Shown: positions 32,626 through 40,594, numbered from the stretch's first letter. The stretch: DNA of 64,000 nucleotides from Frateuria_A sp035944355 (GCF_035944355.1 NZ_DASZBH010000004.1:248001-312000), one strand, 5' to 3'. Numbers and translations: made by a program. Notes: a model not told the origin generated them from the letters alone.

Positions 32626-33591
32626 ATGGAGGCGATCGGCAACCTGCGTGGTATCCGCCGCGGCGTGCGGGGACTGGACCGGTGGGCGGCGCGGCGGGCG
32701 TCGCGTCGCGGGCGGTGGATGGCCTTCGCCTACGAGTTCCTCTGTTTCGGGCTGAAGCAGGCCTCGGCCTGCCTGTTCGGCGGGTTGATGGTGGCGCTGT
32801 TGCTGGCGACCTGGCGCTGGTATCCGGCCCACGCGCCGCTGGCGCGTTACGACTTCCTCACCCTGGCGGCGTTCGGCATCCAGTTGGCGCTGCTGGCGAG
32901 CCGGCTGGAAAGCCCGGACGAAGCGCGGGTGATCGCGCTGTTCCACCTGGTCGGCACGCTGATGGAGCTGTTCAAGACCGCGATGGGCTCGTGGATCTAT
33001 CCGGAGCCCTCGCTGCTGCGCCTGGGCGGCGTGCCGTTGTTCACCGGCTTCATGTACGCCTCGGTGGGCAGCTACATCGCCCGCGCCTGGCGGCTGTTCG
33101 GGTTCCGTTTCAGCGGCCATCCGCGCTTCGCTCCGGCGGCGGTGCTGGCGCTGGCGATCTATCTCAACTTCTTCGGCCACCATTTCCTCCCTGACGCGCG
33201 GTGGCTGCTGTTCGCCGTGCTGGCCTGGCTGTTCCGTCGCAGCTGGGTGCATTACCGCGTCCGCCGCGTGCATCGGCGCATGCCGCTGCTGCTCGGCTTC
33301 GTGCTGGTGGCGCTGTTCATCTGGCTGGCCGAGAACCTGGGCACCTTCAGCCATGCCTGGCTCTACCCGGCGCAGCGCCATGGCTGGTCGATGGTGCCGC
33401 CGGGCAAGCTCGGCTCGTGGCTGCTGCTGATGGTGATCAGCTACGTGATGGTGTGGGCGTTGCACCGGCGCGGCGCAGGCAGTGGCCGCAAACCCCCGGC
33501 AGGGCTACACTTTCCGGCTTCCACCCACTTGCCACCCACCGAGGCGACGCATGTTCCCGAAGGATTGCACGATCGAAGGTTTCGACCCTGA
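32626..33591 (+). CDS. DUF817 family integral membrane protein
   Basis: A 321-residue polytopic protein with about eight hydrophobic helices, for example ACLFGGLMVALLLATW and LLLGFVLVALFIWLAE. Conserved DUF817 segments such as LMELFKTAMGSWIYPEP and GFMYASVGSYIARAW are present. Function is unknown in the family. The ATG at 32626 has GGGAGGG 6 bases upstream. Its last 41 bases overlap the start of glyA, so the final 14 residues are encoded by the glyA leader and start; the two genes may be transcribed together. Confidence 0.85.
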   Translation: MEAIGNLRGIRRGVRGLDRWAARRASRRGRWMAFAYEFLCFGLKQASACLFGGLMVALLLATWRWYPAHAPLARYDFLTLAAFGIQLALLASRLESPDEARVIALFHLVGTLMELFKTAMGSWIYPEPSLLRLGGVPLFTGFMYASVGSYIARAWRLFGFRFSGHPRFAPAAVLALAIYLNFFGHHFLPDARWLLFAVLAWLFRRSWVHYRVRRVHRRMPLLLGFVLVALFIWLAENLGTFSHAWLYPAQRHGWSMVPPGKLGSWLLLMVISYVMVWALHRRGAGSGRKPPAGLHFPASTHLPPTEATHVPEGLHDRRFRP

Positions 33592-34819
33592 GCTGGCCAA
33601 GGCCATCGCCGACGAGGCGCGCCGCCAGGAGGACCACGTCGAGCTGATCGCCTCGGAGAACTACGCCAGCCCGCGCGTGATGGAGGCGCAGGGCTCGGTG
33701 CTGACCAACAAGTACGCCGAGGGCTATCCGGGCAAGCGCTACTACGGCGGCTGCGAGTACGTGGACGTGGCCGAGCGCCTGGCCATCGACCGCGTCAAAG
33801 AGCTGTTCGGCGCCAGCTATGCCAACGTGCAGCCGCACTCGGGCTCGCAGGCCAACCAGGCGGTGTACCTGGCCTTGCTCAACCCGGGCGACACCATCCT
33901 GGGCATGTCGCTCGCCCACGGCGGCCACCTCACCCACGGCGCCAAGGTCAACATCTCCGGCAAGCTGTTCAACGCCGTGCAGTACGGCGTGAACGAGCAG
34001 GGCCTGATCGACTACGACGAGGTCCAGCGCCTGGCCAGCGAGCACAAACCCAGGATGCTGGTGGGCGGCTTCTCGGCCTACTCGCAGGTGGTCGACTGGA
34101 AGCGCATGCGCCAGATCGCCGACTCGGTTGGCGCGATCTTCTTCGTCGATATGGCGCACGTGGCCGGCCTGGTCGCCGCCGGCGTCTACCCGAGCCCGCT
34201 GCCGCACGCGCACGTGGTCACCTCGACCACCCACAAGACCCTGCGCGGCCCGCGCGGCGGCATTATCGTCGCCAGCCGCGAGGCGATGGGCGAGGCCGGC
34301 GAGGAGATCGAGAAGAAGCTGCAGTCGATCGTCTTCCCGGGCATCCAGGGCGGCCCGCTGATGCACGTGATCGCCGCCAAGGCGGTGGCCTTCAAGGAGG
34401 CGCTGGAGCCGGACTTCAAGGCTTACCAGCAACAGGTCGTCAAGAACGCCAAGGCGATGGCCAAGACCATCACCGAGCGCGGCTACAAGATCGTCTCCGG
34501 CGGCACCGAGAACCACCTGATGCTGGTCGACATGATCGGCAAGGGCGTCACCGGCAAGGACGCGGAGGCGGCGCTGGGCAAGGCGCACATCACGGTCAAC
34601 AAGAACGCCGTGCCGAACGACCCGCAGAAGCCCTTCGTCACCTCCGGCCTGCGCGTGGGCACGCCGGCTGTCACCACCCGCGGCTACAAGGAAGCCGACT
34701 GCGTGGAACTGGCCAACTGGCTGTGCGACGTGCTCGATGCGCCGGGCGACGAGGCGGTGATCGCCAAGGTGCGCGCGAAGGTCGAAGCGCAGTGCAAGAA
34801 GTTCCCGGTGTACGGCTGA
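33551..34819 (+). CDS. glyA: Serine hydroxymethyltransferase
   Basis: A 422-residue PLP enzyme that converts serine and tetrahydrofolate to glycine and methylene-tetrahydrofolate. Conserved elements are ELIASENYAS, YAEGYPGKRYYGGCE, the PLP lysine Lys229 in STTHKTLRGPRGG, and KNAVPNDPQKPFVTSGLR. The ATG at 33551 (MFPKDCTIEGFDPEL) is the family start. glyA is normally followed at once by nrdR in Xanthomonadales; here a small gene bounded by inverted repeats separates them, starting at the base after the stop codon. Confidence 0.97.
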   Translation: MFPKDCTIEGFDPELAKAIADEARRQEDHVELIASENYASPRVMEAQGSVLTNKYAEGYPGKRYYGGCEYVDVAERLAIDRVKELFGASYANVQPHSGSQANQAVYLALLNPGDTILGMSLAHGGHLTHGAKVNISGKLFNAVQYGVNEQGLIDYDEVQRLASEHKPRMLVGGFSAYSQVVDWKRMRQIADSVGAIFFVDMAHVAGLVAAGVYPSPLPHAHVVTSTTHKTLRGPRGGIIVASREAMGEAGEEIEKKLQSIVFPGIQGGPLMHVIAAKAVAFKEALEPDFKAYQQQVVKNAKAMAKTITERGYKIVSGGTENHLMLVDMIGKGVTGKDAEAALGKAHITVNKNAVPNDPQKPFVTSGLRVGTPAVTTRGYKEADCVELANWLCDVLDAPGDEAVIAKVRAKVEAQCKKFPVYG

Positions 34820-34849
34820 GCGGGGAACAGGGAACGGGGAACGGGGAAC
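34820..34849 (+). repeat. Left inverted repeat (GGGGAACG tandem units)
   Basis: Four GGGAAC-containing units in tandem, one of them as CAGGGAAC. The ATG of the four-helix-bundle gene follows without a gap, so a GGGGA of the repeat can serve as its ribosome binding site. Confidence 0.9.
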
Positions 34850-35272
34850 ATGGAGGTTCCGGTGGTTTCCGATTTTCGGCAGTTGCGGGTCTGGCAGGAG
34901 GCCATGGACATGGCGACGCGGGTCCAGCAGTTGACGGCAGTCTTTCCGGCCGAGGAGAGGTTCGGAATTGCCCTGCAGTTGCGGCGGGCTGCCGTTTCGG
35001 TACCGTCGTGCATCGCTGAAGGCAACGCTCGCAGTTCCACCCGCGACTATCTGAGGTTTCTGTCCATGTCGGCAGGTTCGCTAGCAGAAATCGAGACCCA
35101 GCTGCTTCTTGCGACACGCTTCGGCTATGTGTCCGAGGGCGCGCTTGCCACTACCCTGACCCATCTGCACGCCATCGCGCGTCAGCTGCAGGCGCTCAGA
35201 AGCGCCCTATCGAAAAAGCTCGCGCCGACCCCCACGTTCCCCGTTCCCCGTTCCCCGTTCCCCGCCCGCTGA
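34850..35272 (+). CDS. Four-helix-bundle protein (S23 / Avd-like)
   Basis: A 140-residue all-helical protein. The start FRQLRVWQEAMDMATRVQQL, the RRAAVSVPSCIAEGNARSS segment and YLRFLSMSAGSLAEIETQL are the classic signature of the family named after proteins encoded in 23S rRNA intervening sequences, also related to diversity-generating-retroelement Avd. It acts as a small basic pentamer in known members; its nucleic-acid role is unproved. The last 14 or so residues (TPTFPVPRSPFPAR) are translated from the right-hand repeat, so the native C-terminus may be shorter. The stop codon overlaps the nrdR ATG (TGATG). There is no rRNA gene here. Confidence 0.9.
   Translation: MEVPVVSDFRQLRVWQEAMDMATRVQQLTAVFPAEERFGIALQLRRAAVSVPSCIAEGNARSSTRDYLRFLSMSAGSLAEIETQLLLATRFGYVSEGALATTLTHLHAIARQLQALRSALSKKLAPTPTFPVPRSPFPAR
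35236..35265 (-). repeat. Right inverted repeat (CGTTCCCC tandem units)
   Basis: Four tandem GTTCCCC units, the reverse complement of 34820-34849 except for one base. It lies within the reading frame of the four-helix-bundle gene. Confidence 0.9.
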
Positions 35273-35799
35273 TGCACTGCCCCTTCTGCCAGCACGAAGA
35301 CACCCGCGTGATCGACTCGCGGCTGACCGAGGACGGCGCTACCGTGCGCCGTCGTCGCGAGTGCCCGCAGTGCGGCGAGCGCTTCAACACGTTCGAAACG
35401 GCGGAACTGAAGCTGCCGGCGATCGTCAAGAGCGGCGAGCGGCGCGAGGCGTTCGACGAACGCAAGCTGCGCACCAGCTTCGAGCGCGCGCTGCAGAAGC
35501 GGCCGGTGGCCAGCCAGGACGTCGACAACGCGGTGCGCGAGATCGTCAACGACCTGCGCCGCAGCGGCGAGCGCGAGGTGCCCTCGCGCCAGGTCGGCGA
35601 ACTGGTGATGCGCGAGCTGAAGAAGCTCGACCAGGTGGCCTATGTGCGCTTCGCCTCGGTCTACCGCAAGTTCGAGGACGTGCAGGCGTTCCGCGAGGAG
35701 ATCGAGAAGCTGGAGCGCGACCTGCCCGAACTGGACAAGCTGCAGCTGTCGCTGCTCGGTGGCGAAGGTGGCGAGTCACGCCGCGGCCGCAAGAGCTGA
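35272..35799 (+). CDS. nrdR: Transcriptional repressor NrdR
   Basis: A 175-residue regulator that represses ribonucleotide reductase genes when loaded with ATP or dATP. The N-terminal zinc ribbon uses Cys3, Cys6, Cys31 and Cys34 (MHCPFCQHED, RRECPQCGERF). The ATP-cone domain follows (LPAIVKSGERREAFDERKL, LVMRELKKLDQVAYVRFAS). Length is a little above the usual 150-160 because of a C-terminal tail. The start overlaps the preceding stop codon. Its natural neighbour glyA is now 450 bases away because of the inserted element. Confidence 0.97.
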   Translation: MHCPFCQHEDTRVIDSRLTEDGATVRRRRECPQCGERFNTFETAELKLPAIVKSGERREAFDERKLRTSFERALQKRPVASQDVDNAVREIVNDLRRSGEREVPSRQVGELVMRELKKLDQVAYVRFASVYRKFEDVQAFREEIEKLERDLPELDKLQLSLLGGEGGESRRGRKS

Positions 35800-35801
35800 G
35801 C

Positions 35802-35835
35802 GCCCTCTCCCTCCGTCGACAGGGAGAGGTGGAGC
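35802..35835 (+). repeat. CCCTCTCCC palindrome, copy 7
   Basis: Arms CCCTCTCCCT and AGGGAGAGG directly after the nrdR stop codon; same family as at 2430 and 16172. Confidence 0.65.
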
Positions 35836-35914
35836 AAGAGGCGAATCTCGCCCAGGCGCACGAAAGTTCAGAGCTGCCGGTAGCCTCCTGAACGCTTCGA
35901 CGGCCTCCATCGAG

Positions 35915-35994
35915 CGTCGTTCCAGCGAACGCGGGAACCCACTTTGGCCTTGGCTTGCGGAGCCGGATGGATTCCTGCGTTCGCGGAATGACGT
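35915..35994. repeat. Large imperfect palindrome with GCGAACGC-type arms
   Basis: Arms CGTCGTTCCAGCGAACGCGG and, 28 bases on, the near reverse complement ending GCGTTCGCGGAATGACG. This is the common REP-like unit based on CATTCCCGCG-type ends. A shorter relative is at 38272. It lies between nrdR and ribD. Confidence 0.6.
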
Positions 35995-36063
35995 CCGAAG
36001 CTTGCCGAGCCAGGTTCGTTTGCCGAGACTCGACGCGTTTCCGTAGAAGGGAGCCTGACCCGC

Positions 36064-37167
36064 ATGACCTTCACCGCCCTCGACCATCTCCACATGGCGC
36101 ACGCGCTGCGCCTGGCCGAGCGCGGGCTCTTCACTACCCAGCCGAACCCCCGCGTGGGCTGCGTGGTCGCGCACGGCGAGCAGGTGGTGGGCGCCGGCTG
36201 GCACCGGCGCGCGGGTGGGCCGCATGCGGAGGTCTTCGCCCTGCGCGAGGCCGGCGAGGCCGCGCGCGGCGCCACCGCCTACGTGACGCTGGAGCCCTGC
36301 GCGCATTTCGGCCGTACGCCGCCGTGCGCCGATGCGCTGGTTGCTGCCGGCGTGGCGCGGGTGGTGATCGCCACCGAGGATCCGTTTGCGCAGGTGGCCG
36401 GCAAGGGCATCGAGAAGCTGCGCGCGGCCGGCATCGCGGTCGAAGCCGGCCTGATGCGCGAACAGGCGCGCGAGTTGAACGTCGGCTTCTTCAGCCGCAT
36501 CGAGCGCGGGCGGCCTTTCGTGCGGCTCAAGCTGGCCATGAGCCTCGATGGCCGTACCGCCCTGGCCGATGGCGAATCGCAGTGGATCACCGGCGAGGCG
36601 GCGCGCGCCGATGTCCAGCGCTGGCGCGCGCGCAGTTCCGCCATCCTTACGGGCAGCGGCACCGTGCTGGCCGACGACCCGCGCCTCACCGTGCGCATGG
36701 ACGCTTTCGACGCGGCGGCGGGCGCCCCGGTGCCGCCGTTGCGCGTGATCCTCGACGGCCGGCTCCGCACGCCGGCCGGCAGCCAGGTGCTCGATGCGCA
36801 GGCGCCCACCGTGCTGATTCACGCGGCCGGCGCGACCGTGCCGGCCCATCTGTCGAACGTGGATCGCCTAGCGTTGCCCGGACAGGAGGGGCGCCTGGAT
36901 CTGCATGCCGCGCTGGCCGAACTGGCGCGCCGCGAGGTCAACGAAGTGCACGTCGAAGCCGGCCCCACGCTGTGTGGCGCGTTGCTGGCCGCAGGGCTGG
37001 CCGACGAGCTGCTGCTCTATGTCGCCCCCGTGCTGCTGGGCGACACCGCCCGCCCGCTGCTGGCCCTGCCGCCGCTGGCCCGTATGGCCGAGCGCTGGCG
37101 CCTGCAGACGGTGGACCGGCGGGTCGTCGGCGAGGACATGCGCCTGCGGCTTCGGCCGATTCCGTAG
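36064..37167 (+). CDS. ribD: Bifunctional riboflavin deaminase/reductase RibD
   Basis: A 367-residue enzyme for the second and third steps of riboflavin synthesis. The N-terminal cytidine-deaminase-like domain has the zinc site His54/Glu56 (GGPHAEVFAL), Cys79 and Cys88 (EPCAHFGRTPPC). The C-terminal reductase domain has RPFVRLKLAMSLDGRTALAD, SSAILTGSGTVLADDPRLT and VNEVHVEAGPTLCGALL. GAAGGGAG precedes the ATG. It is the first of the rib genes here and lies before the FMN riboswitch, so it may be outside that control. Confidence 0.97.
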   Translation: MTFTALDHLHMAHALRLAERGLFTTQPNPRVGCVVAHGEQVVGAGWHRRAGGPHAEVFALREAGEAARGATAYVTLEPCAHFGRTPPCADALVAAGVARVVIATEDPFAQVAGKGIEKLRAAGIAVEAGLMREQARELNVGFFSRIERGRPFVRLKLAMSLDGRTALADGESQWITGEAARADVQRWRARSSAILTGSGTVLADDPRLTVRMDAFDAAAGAPVPPLRVILDGRLRTPAGSQVLDAQAPTVLIHAAGATVPAHLSNVDRLALPGQEGRLDLHAALAELARREVNEVHVEAGPTLCGALLAAGLADELLLYVAPVLLGDTARPLLALPPLARMAERWRLQTVDRRVVGEDMRLRLRPIP

Positions 37168-37257
37168 CACGGGGGCGTGCCGCGGAACGCAGCGTTCCCG
37201 CCTGGGGGCGCCGGGGCGGTGCTAGACTTCGCCGGCCGGCTTGCCGGCACACGACGT

Positions 37258-37417
37258 CTTCAGGGCGGGGCGAAATTCCCCACCGGCGGTAGGTTCCTTC
37301 AAGGAACGAGCCCGCGAGCGCTTCCGCTTCCCGCGGAAGGTCAGCAGATCCGGTCCGAAGCCGGAGCCGACGGTTGGATGCGAAACGGCATCCTCACAGT
37401 CCGGATGAAAGAAGACG
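37258..37417 (+). ncRNA. FMN riboswitch (RFN element)
   Basis: All conserved blocks are present in order: AGGGCGGGGCGAAATTCCCC, ACCGGCGGTAGG, AGCCCGCGAGCG, GGTCAGCAGATCCGGT, CCGGAGCCGACGGTT and CAGTCCGGATGAAAGAAGA. The aptamer binds FMN and should lower expression of ribE and the genes behind it. It lies 133 bases before the ribE ATG. The P1 partner segments are CTTCAGGGC at the start and GAAGA near the end. Confidence 0.96.
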
Positions 37418-37463
37418 GTCGGATGCGTGGCCCCGTGCCGCGCGTCGGCCTCATGCCTTGGGG

Positions 37464-37495
37464 CGTTCTCGCTCGCTTTCCCGCGGAGAACGTTT
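37464..37495 (+). promoter_or_regulatory. Hairpin CGTTCTC/GAGAACG with TTT in the riboswitch leader
   Basis: A 7-bp stem with a 15-base loop followed by TTTC, between the FMN aptamer and ribE. It may be part of the expression platform. The U-run is too short for a convincing terminator. Confidence 0.35.
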
Positions 37496-37521
37496 CATGA
37501 CCAACGTTGATTTCCACATGT

Positions 37522-37547
37522 GCGCGGCTCTCCGCCGGGAGGCGCGC
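37522..37547 (+). promoter_or_regulatory. Ribosome-site-sequestering hairpin before ribE
   Basis: GCGCG pairs with CGCGC, and CTCC pairs with GGAG of the GGGAGG Shine-Dalgarno, two bases before the ribE ATG. Such masking is how FMN riboswitches usually act in gram-negative bacteria. The pairing is seen in sequence; its switching is inferred. Confidence 0.6.
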
Positions 37548-37549
37548 TG

Positions 37550-38191
37550 ATGTTCACCGGCATCATTCAGACGGTGGGCCGCATCGCGCGGCTCGAACCC
37601 CGTGGCGGTGACGTGCGCCTGCACGTCGATACCGCCGGCCTCGACGTGGCCGACGTGCAGCTGGGCGACTCCATCGCCGTGTCGGGCGTGTGCCTGACCG
37701 CGATCGGCCTGGAGGCACACGGCTTCGCCGCCGACGTCTCCAACGAGACGCTCTCGCTGACCACGCTGGGGCAGCTCAAGGCCGGCGATCCGGTCAACCT
37801 GGAGAAGGCCCTGCGCCTGGCCGACCGCCTGGGCGGGCACCTGGTGTCCGGCCACGTCGACGGCGTGGGCAAGGTGGTCTCGGTGACGCCCGACGCGCGC
37901 TCGCAGCGCTGGACCTTCGAGGTGCCGGCGAACCTCGCCCGCTACATCGCCGCCAAGGGCTCGATCTGCATCGACGGCACCAGCCTCACCGTCAACGAGG
38001 TGGCCGGCGCGCGCTTCGGCGTGAACCTGATCCCGCACACGGTCGAACACACGGCCTTCCACGCCAAACGCGCCGGGGACGCGGTGAACATCGAAGTGGA
38101 CGTGATCGCGCGCTACGTCGAGCGGCTGATCGGCAGCGGCCAGGCGCCGCGGCTGGACGAGGCCTTCCTCAAGCAGCACGGCTTCGCCTGA
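37550..38191 (+). CDS. ribE: Riboflavin synthase alpha chain
   Basis: A 213-residue enzyme that dismutates two 6,7-dimethyl-8-ribityllumazines to riboflavin. Two lumazine-binding repeats are visible: MFTGIIQTVGRIARLEP with SIAVSGVCLTA, and SGHVDGVGKVV with SICIDGTSLTVNEV, VNLIPHTVEHTAF. The ATG at 37550 gives the family start MFTGII. Translation is probably controlled by the upstream FMN riboswitch and the hairpin covering its ribosome site. ribBX follows after 141 bases. Confidence 0.97.
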   Translation: MFTGIIQTVGRIARLEPRGGDVRLHVDTAGLDVADVQLGDSIAVSGVCLTAIGLEAHGFAADVSNETLSLTTLGQLKAGDPVNLEKALRLADRLGGHLVSGHVDGVGKVVSVTPDARSQRWTFEVPANLARYIAAKGSICIDGTSLTVNEVAGARFGVNLIPHTVEHTAFHAKRAGDAVNIEVDVIARYVERLIGSGQAPRLDEAFLKQHGFA

Positions 38192-38271
38192 CCGAAGCGG
38201 GCCGTGCGATGCCCGACTGCTCGTCGGCCCGTCGACCCGCTCACACCCAACCATCCGCGCCATCCGCCTCG

Positions 38272-38299
38272 GCGTCATTCCCGCTTTCGCAGGAAAGAC
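38272..38299. repeat. CGTCATTCCCGC-type inverted repeat
   Basis: CGTCATTCCCGCTTTCGC followed by AGGAAAGACG, a short relative of the large palindrome at 35915, in the ribE-ribBX gap. Confidence 0.5.
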
Positions 38300-38332
38300 G
38301 CCAGGCAAGCAGCGAACCACCGGAATCCTTCC

Positions 38333-39424
38333 ATGCCCTTCAACACCATCCCCGAGATCCTCGAAGACCTCCGTGCCGGCCGCATGGTCGTGATCCTCGA
38401 CGACGAAGACCGCGAGAACGAGGGCGACATCGTGATGGCCGCGCAGATGGTGCGGCCGGAGGACGTCAACTTCATGGTGCGCGAGGCGCGCGGCCTGCTG
38501 TGCCTGACCCTCACCGAGCAGCGCACCCGCCAGCTGGGCCTGAAGCCCATGGTCAGCGACAACACTTCGCCCTACCACACCAACTTCACCGTCTCGATCG
38601 AGGCGGCCGAGGGCGTCACCACCGGCATCTCGGCGCACGACCGCGCGCGCACGATCCAGGTGGCGGTCAAGTCCGACGCGAAGCCGCAGGATCTCTCCCA
38701 GCCCGGCCACGTGTTCCCGCTCACCGCGCAGCCCGGCGGCGTGCTCACCCGCGCCGGCCACACCGAGGCCGGCTGCGACCTGGCCGCGCTGGCGGGGCTG
38801 GAGCCCGCCGCCGTGCTGATCGAGATCCTGCACGAGGACGGCTCGATGGCGCGCCGCCCGGAACTGGAAGTCTTCGCCGCCAGGCACGGCCTGAAGATCG
38901 GCACCATCGCCGACCTGATCCGCTATCGCCTGGAAACGGAGAAGACCATCGAGCGCGTGCACGAGGAGGACGTGCAGACCGAGTTCGGCCCATTCCGCCT
39001 GGTCGCCTGGCGCGATGCCATCCGCCAGGGCCTGCACTACGCGCTCATCCGCGGCAAGGTCGACGACGGCGCGCCGGTGCTCACCCGCGTGCACGTGCGC
39101 AACACACTGTCGGACGTGCTGCACCTGACCCGCGACGACCTGGGCCTGACCGTCACCGGCGCGCTTCGCCGCATCGCCGACGAAGGCCGCGGTGTGCTGC
39201 TGGTGCTCTCGGGCGAGGACACCCCCGAGGCGTTGCTGGCGCGGCTCAAGCGCCAGCCGGCGACGCTCGCGCCCGAGGACGCGCAGCAGCAGGAATGGCG
39301 CCAGCTCGGCCTGGGCGCGCAGATCCTCACCGACCTTGGCGTGCACAAGCTGCGCGTGCTGGGCACGCCGCGCAAGCTGGTCGGCCTGGCCGGCTTCGAC
39401 CTGGAAGTGGTCGAGCACGTGTGA
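38333..39424 (+). CDS. ribBX: 3,4-dihydroxy-2-butanone-4-phosphate synthase with degenerate RibA domain (RibBX type)
   Basis: A 363-residue protein. The N-terminal RibB domain is complete: DDEDRENEGDIVMAAQM and RAGHTEAGCDLA carry the metal and substrate residues. The C-terminal part is related to GTP cyclohydrolase II but lacks the zinc cysteines: where RibA has a GECLTGD...RCDCG motif this protein reads VHVRNTLSDVLHL. It should therefore make only the butanone phosphate, as described for the RibBX variant of Proteobacteria. A separate functional ribA is expected elsewhere in the genome. The gene lies in the FMN-controlled rib cluster. Confidence 0.9.
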   Translation: MPFNTIPEILEDLRAGRMVVILDDEDRENEGDIVMAAQMVRPEDVNFMVREARGLLCLTLTEQRTRQLGLKPMVSDNTSPYHTNFTVSIEAAEGVTTGISAHDRARTIQVAVKSDAKPQDLSQPGHVFPLTAQPGGVLTRAGHTEAGCDLAALAGLEPAAVLIEILHEDGSMARRPELEVFAARHGLKIGTIADLIRYRLETEKTIERVHEEDVQTEFGPFRLVAWRDAIRQGLHYALIRGKVDDGAPVLTRVHVRNTLSDVLHLTRDDLGLTVTGALRRIADEGRGVLLVLSGEDTPEALLARLKRQPATLAPEDAQQQEWRQLGLGAQILTDLGVHKLRVLGTPRKLVGLAGFDLEVVEHV

Positions 39425-39430
39425 GCCTGC

Positions 39431-39528
39431 GGCCCTTCGGCTCCGGCCTGTGGCCCACGCTCAAGGCGAGCGGCTTCTCTGGACCGTTCGCCCTGAGCGT
39501 AGGCCCGAAGCGCCGAAGTCGAAGGGCC
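39431..39528. repeat. Intergenic palindromic element with GGCCCTTCG / CGAAGGGCC ends
   Basis: Terminal GGCCCTTCGGC and GCCGAAGTCGAAGGGCC are near inverted copies; the centre includes GTTCGCCCTGAGCGTAGG, a widespread REP-like motif. It fills the gap between ribBX and the LdcA-like gene. Confidence 0.5.
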
Positions 39529-39581
39529 GCCCGAAGCCCCGCATGCCTTAGGATCACCCGCATCCCACCGCCTCCACGCCC

Positions 39582-40514
39582 ATGCCCCACGCCCGCATCC
39601 GCCTGATCGCCCCCTCCGGCTACGCCCACGATCCCGCCGTCATGGCGCGTGGCGTGGCGCGCCTGCGCGAAGCCGGTTGCACCGTCGAGGGGCTGGAGGT
39701 GCTGGAGCGCGCGCAGTCGCGCTTCGCCGGCAGCGATGACGAGCGCGCCGGCGACATCAACGCGCTCGCCACGCTCGACGCCTTGCCGGACATCGCCCTG
39801 GTCACCCGCGGCGGCTACGGCGCCGCGCGCATCCTCGGCCAGCTCGACTACGGCGCCCTGGGCGAACGTCTGGCCGGCTCCGGTCTCGCGCTGGTCGGCC
39901 ACAGCGATTTCACCGCGCTGCAGCTCGCGCTCTACGCGCGAAGCGGCGTGCGCAGCTTCGCCGGTCCGCTGCTGGCGGACCTCGGCGCCGAGCCCGCGCC
40001 GCTGTTCACCTGGGAGCACTTCTGGAAGACCCTCGCCGCCGATGCCTGCGAAGCCGCCTGGTCCGGCGCGGGCCAGGCGGAGGTGGACGTGCAGGGCACG
40101 CTGTGGGGCGGCAACCTGGCGGTGCTGTGCAGCCTGCTGGGCACGCCGTATTTCCCGCGCATCGAGGGCGGCATCCTGTTCGTCGAGGACCTGGGCGAGC
40201 CGCCGTTCCGCATCGAGCGGCTGTTCTACCAATTGCACCTGTCCGGCGTGCTCGGCCGGCAGCGGGCGCTGGTGCTGGGCGATTTCCACGAGTGCCGCCC
40301 GGGGCCGCGCGACAACGGCTACGACCTCGAGGCGGCGTTCGCGCAGCTGGCGCAGGTCGCCGGCATCCCGCTGATCCACGGCCTGCCGCACGGCCACGCC
40401 GCGCGCCAGCTCACGCTGCCGTTCGGCGCGCAGGCGCGGTTGCGGGTGGGCGGCGGCGAGGCGCGCCTGGCGTGCACCGGCTACCCGCACCTTTCCGCGC
40501 CGCCGCGCGCCTAG
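39582..40514 (+). CDS. ldcA: LD-carboxypeptidase, S66 family (LdcA-like)
   Basis: A 310-residue serine peptidase that trims the terminal D-Ala from murein tetrapeptides during peptidoglycan recycling. The catalytic Ser108 is in LVGHSDFTAL. The glutamate and histidine of the triad fit FVEDLGEPPFRIERL and IHGLPHGHAARQLTLP. No signal peptide is present, as expected for a cytoplasmic recycling enzyme. It lies on the same strand between ribBX and ribH, an unusual guest in the riboflavin cluster. Confidence 0.92.
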   Translation: MPHARIRLIAPSGYAHDPAVMARGVARLREAGCTVEGLEVLERAQSRFAGSDDERAGDINALATLDALPDIALVTRGGYGAARILGQLDYGALGERLAGSGLALVGHSDFTALQLALYARSGVRSFAGPLLADLGAEPAPLFTWEHFWKTLAADACEAAWSGAGQAEVDVQGTLWGGNLAVLCSLLGTPYFPRIEGGILFVEDLGEPPFRIERLFYQLHLSGVLGRQRALVLGDFHECRPGPRDNGYDLEAAFAQLAQVAGIPLIHGLPHGHAARQLTLPFGAQARLRVGGGEARLACTGYPHLSAPPRA

Positions 40515-40594
40515 GGGCCGCGTCGGCAGCCCGCGGCGCAAATCCGTAAAATACCCGGCCCGCGAAGGGCTCCCGCTCATCCCAAGGATCGTCC

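Larger units (their letters stand above)
34820..35265 (+). mobile_element. Putative non-autonomous element with 30-bp inverted ends and a four-helix-bundle gene
   Basis: 34820-34849 and 35236-35265 are 30-bp inverted repeats with one mismatch. Each is built of GGGGAAC units. The left one begins at the base after the glyA stop codon, and the right one ends 6 bases before the nrdR start. The interior holds a single S23/Avd-like gene. No transposase and no obvious target duplication are seen. The same ends recur at 57786-57911 without a gene. Mobility is inferred from structure and from interruption of a conserved gene pair. Confidence 0.5.

Noticed and set aside
34850..35272. S23-type gene as evidence of a nearby 23S rRNA intervening sequence
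   Set aside because: No rRNA sequence surrounds it; the neighbours are glyA and nrdR.
37177..37500. 107-codon frame across the FMN riboswitch
   Set aside because: It overlaps the whole aptamer, whose conserved RNA blocks explain the sequence, and its translation resembles no protein.
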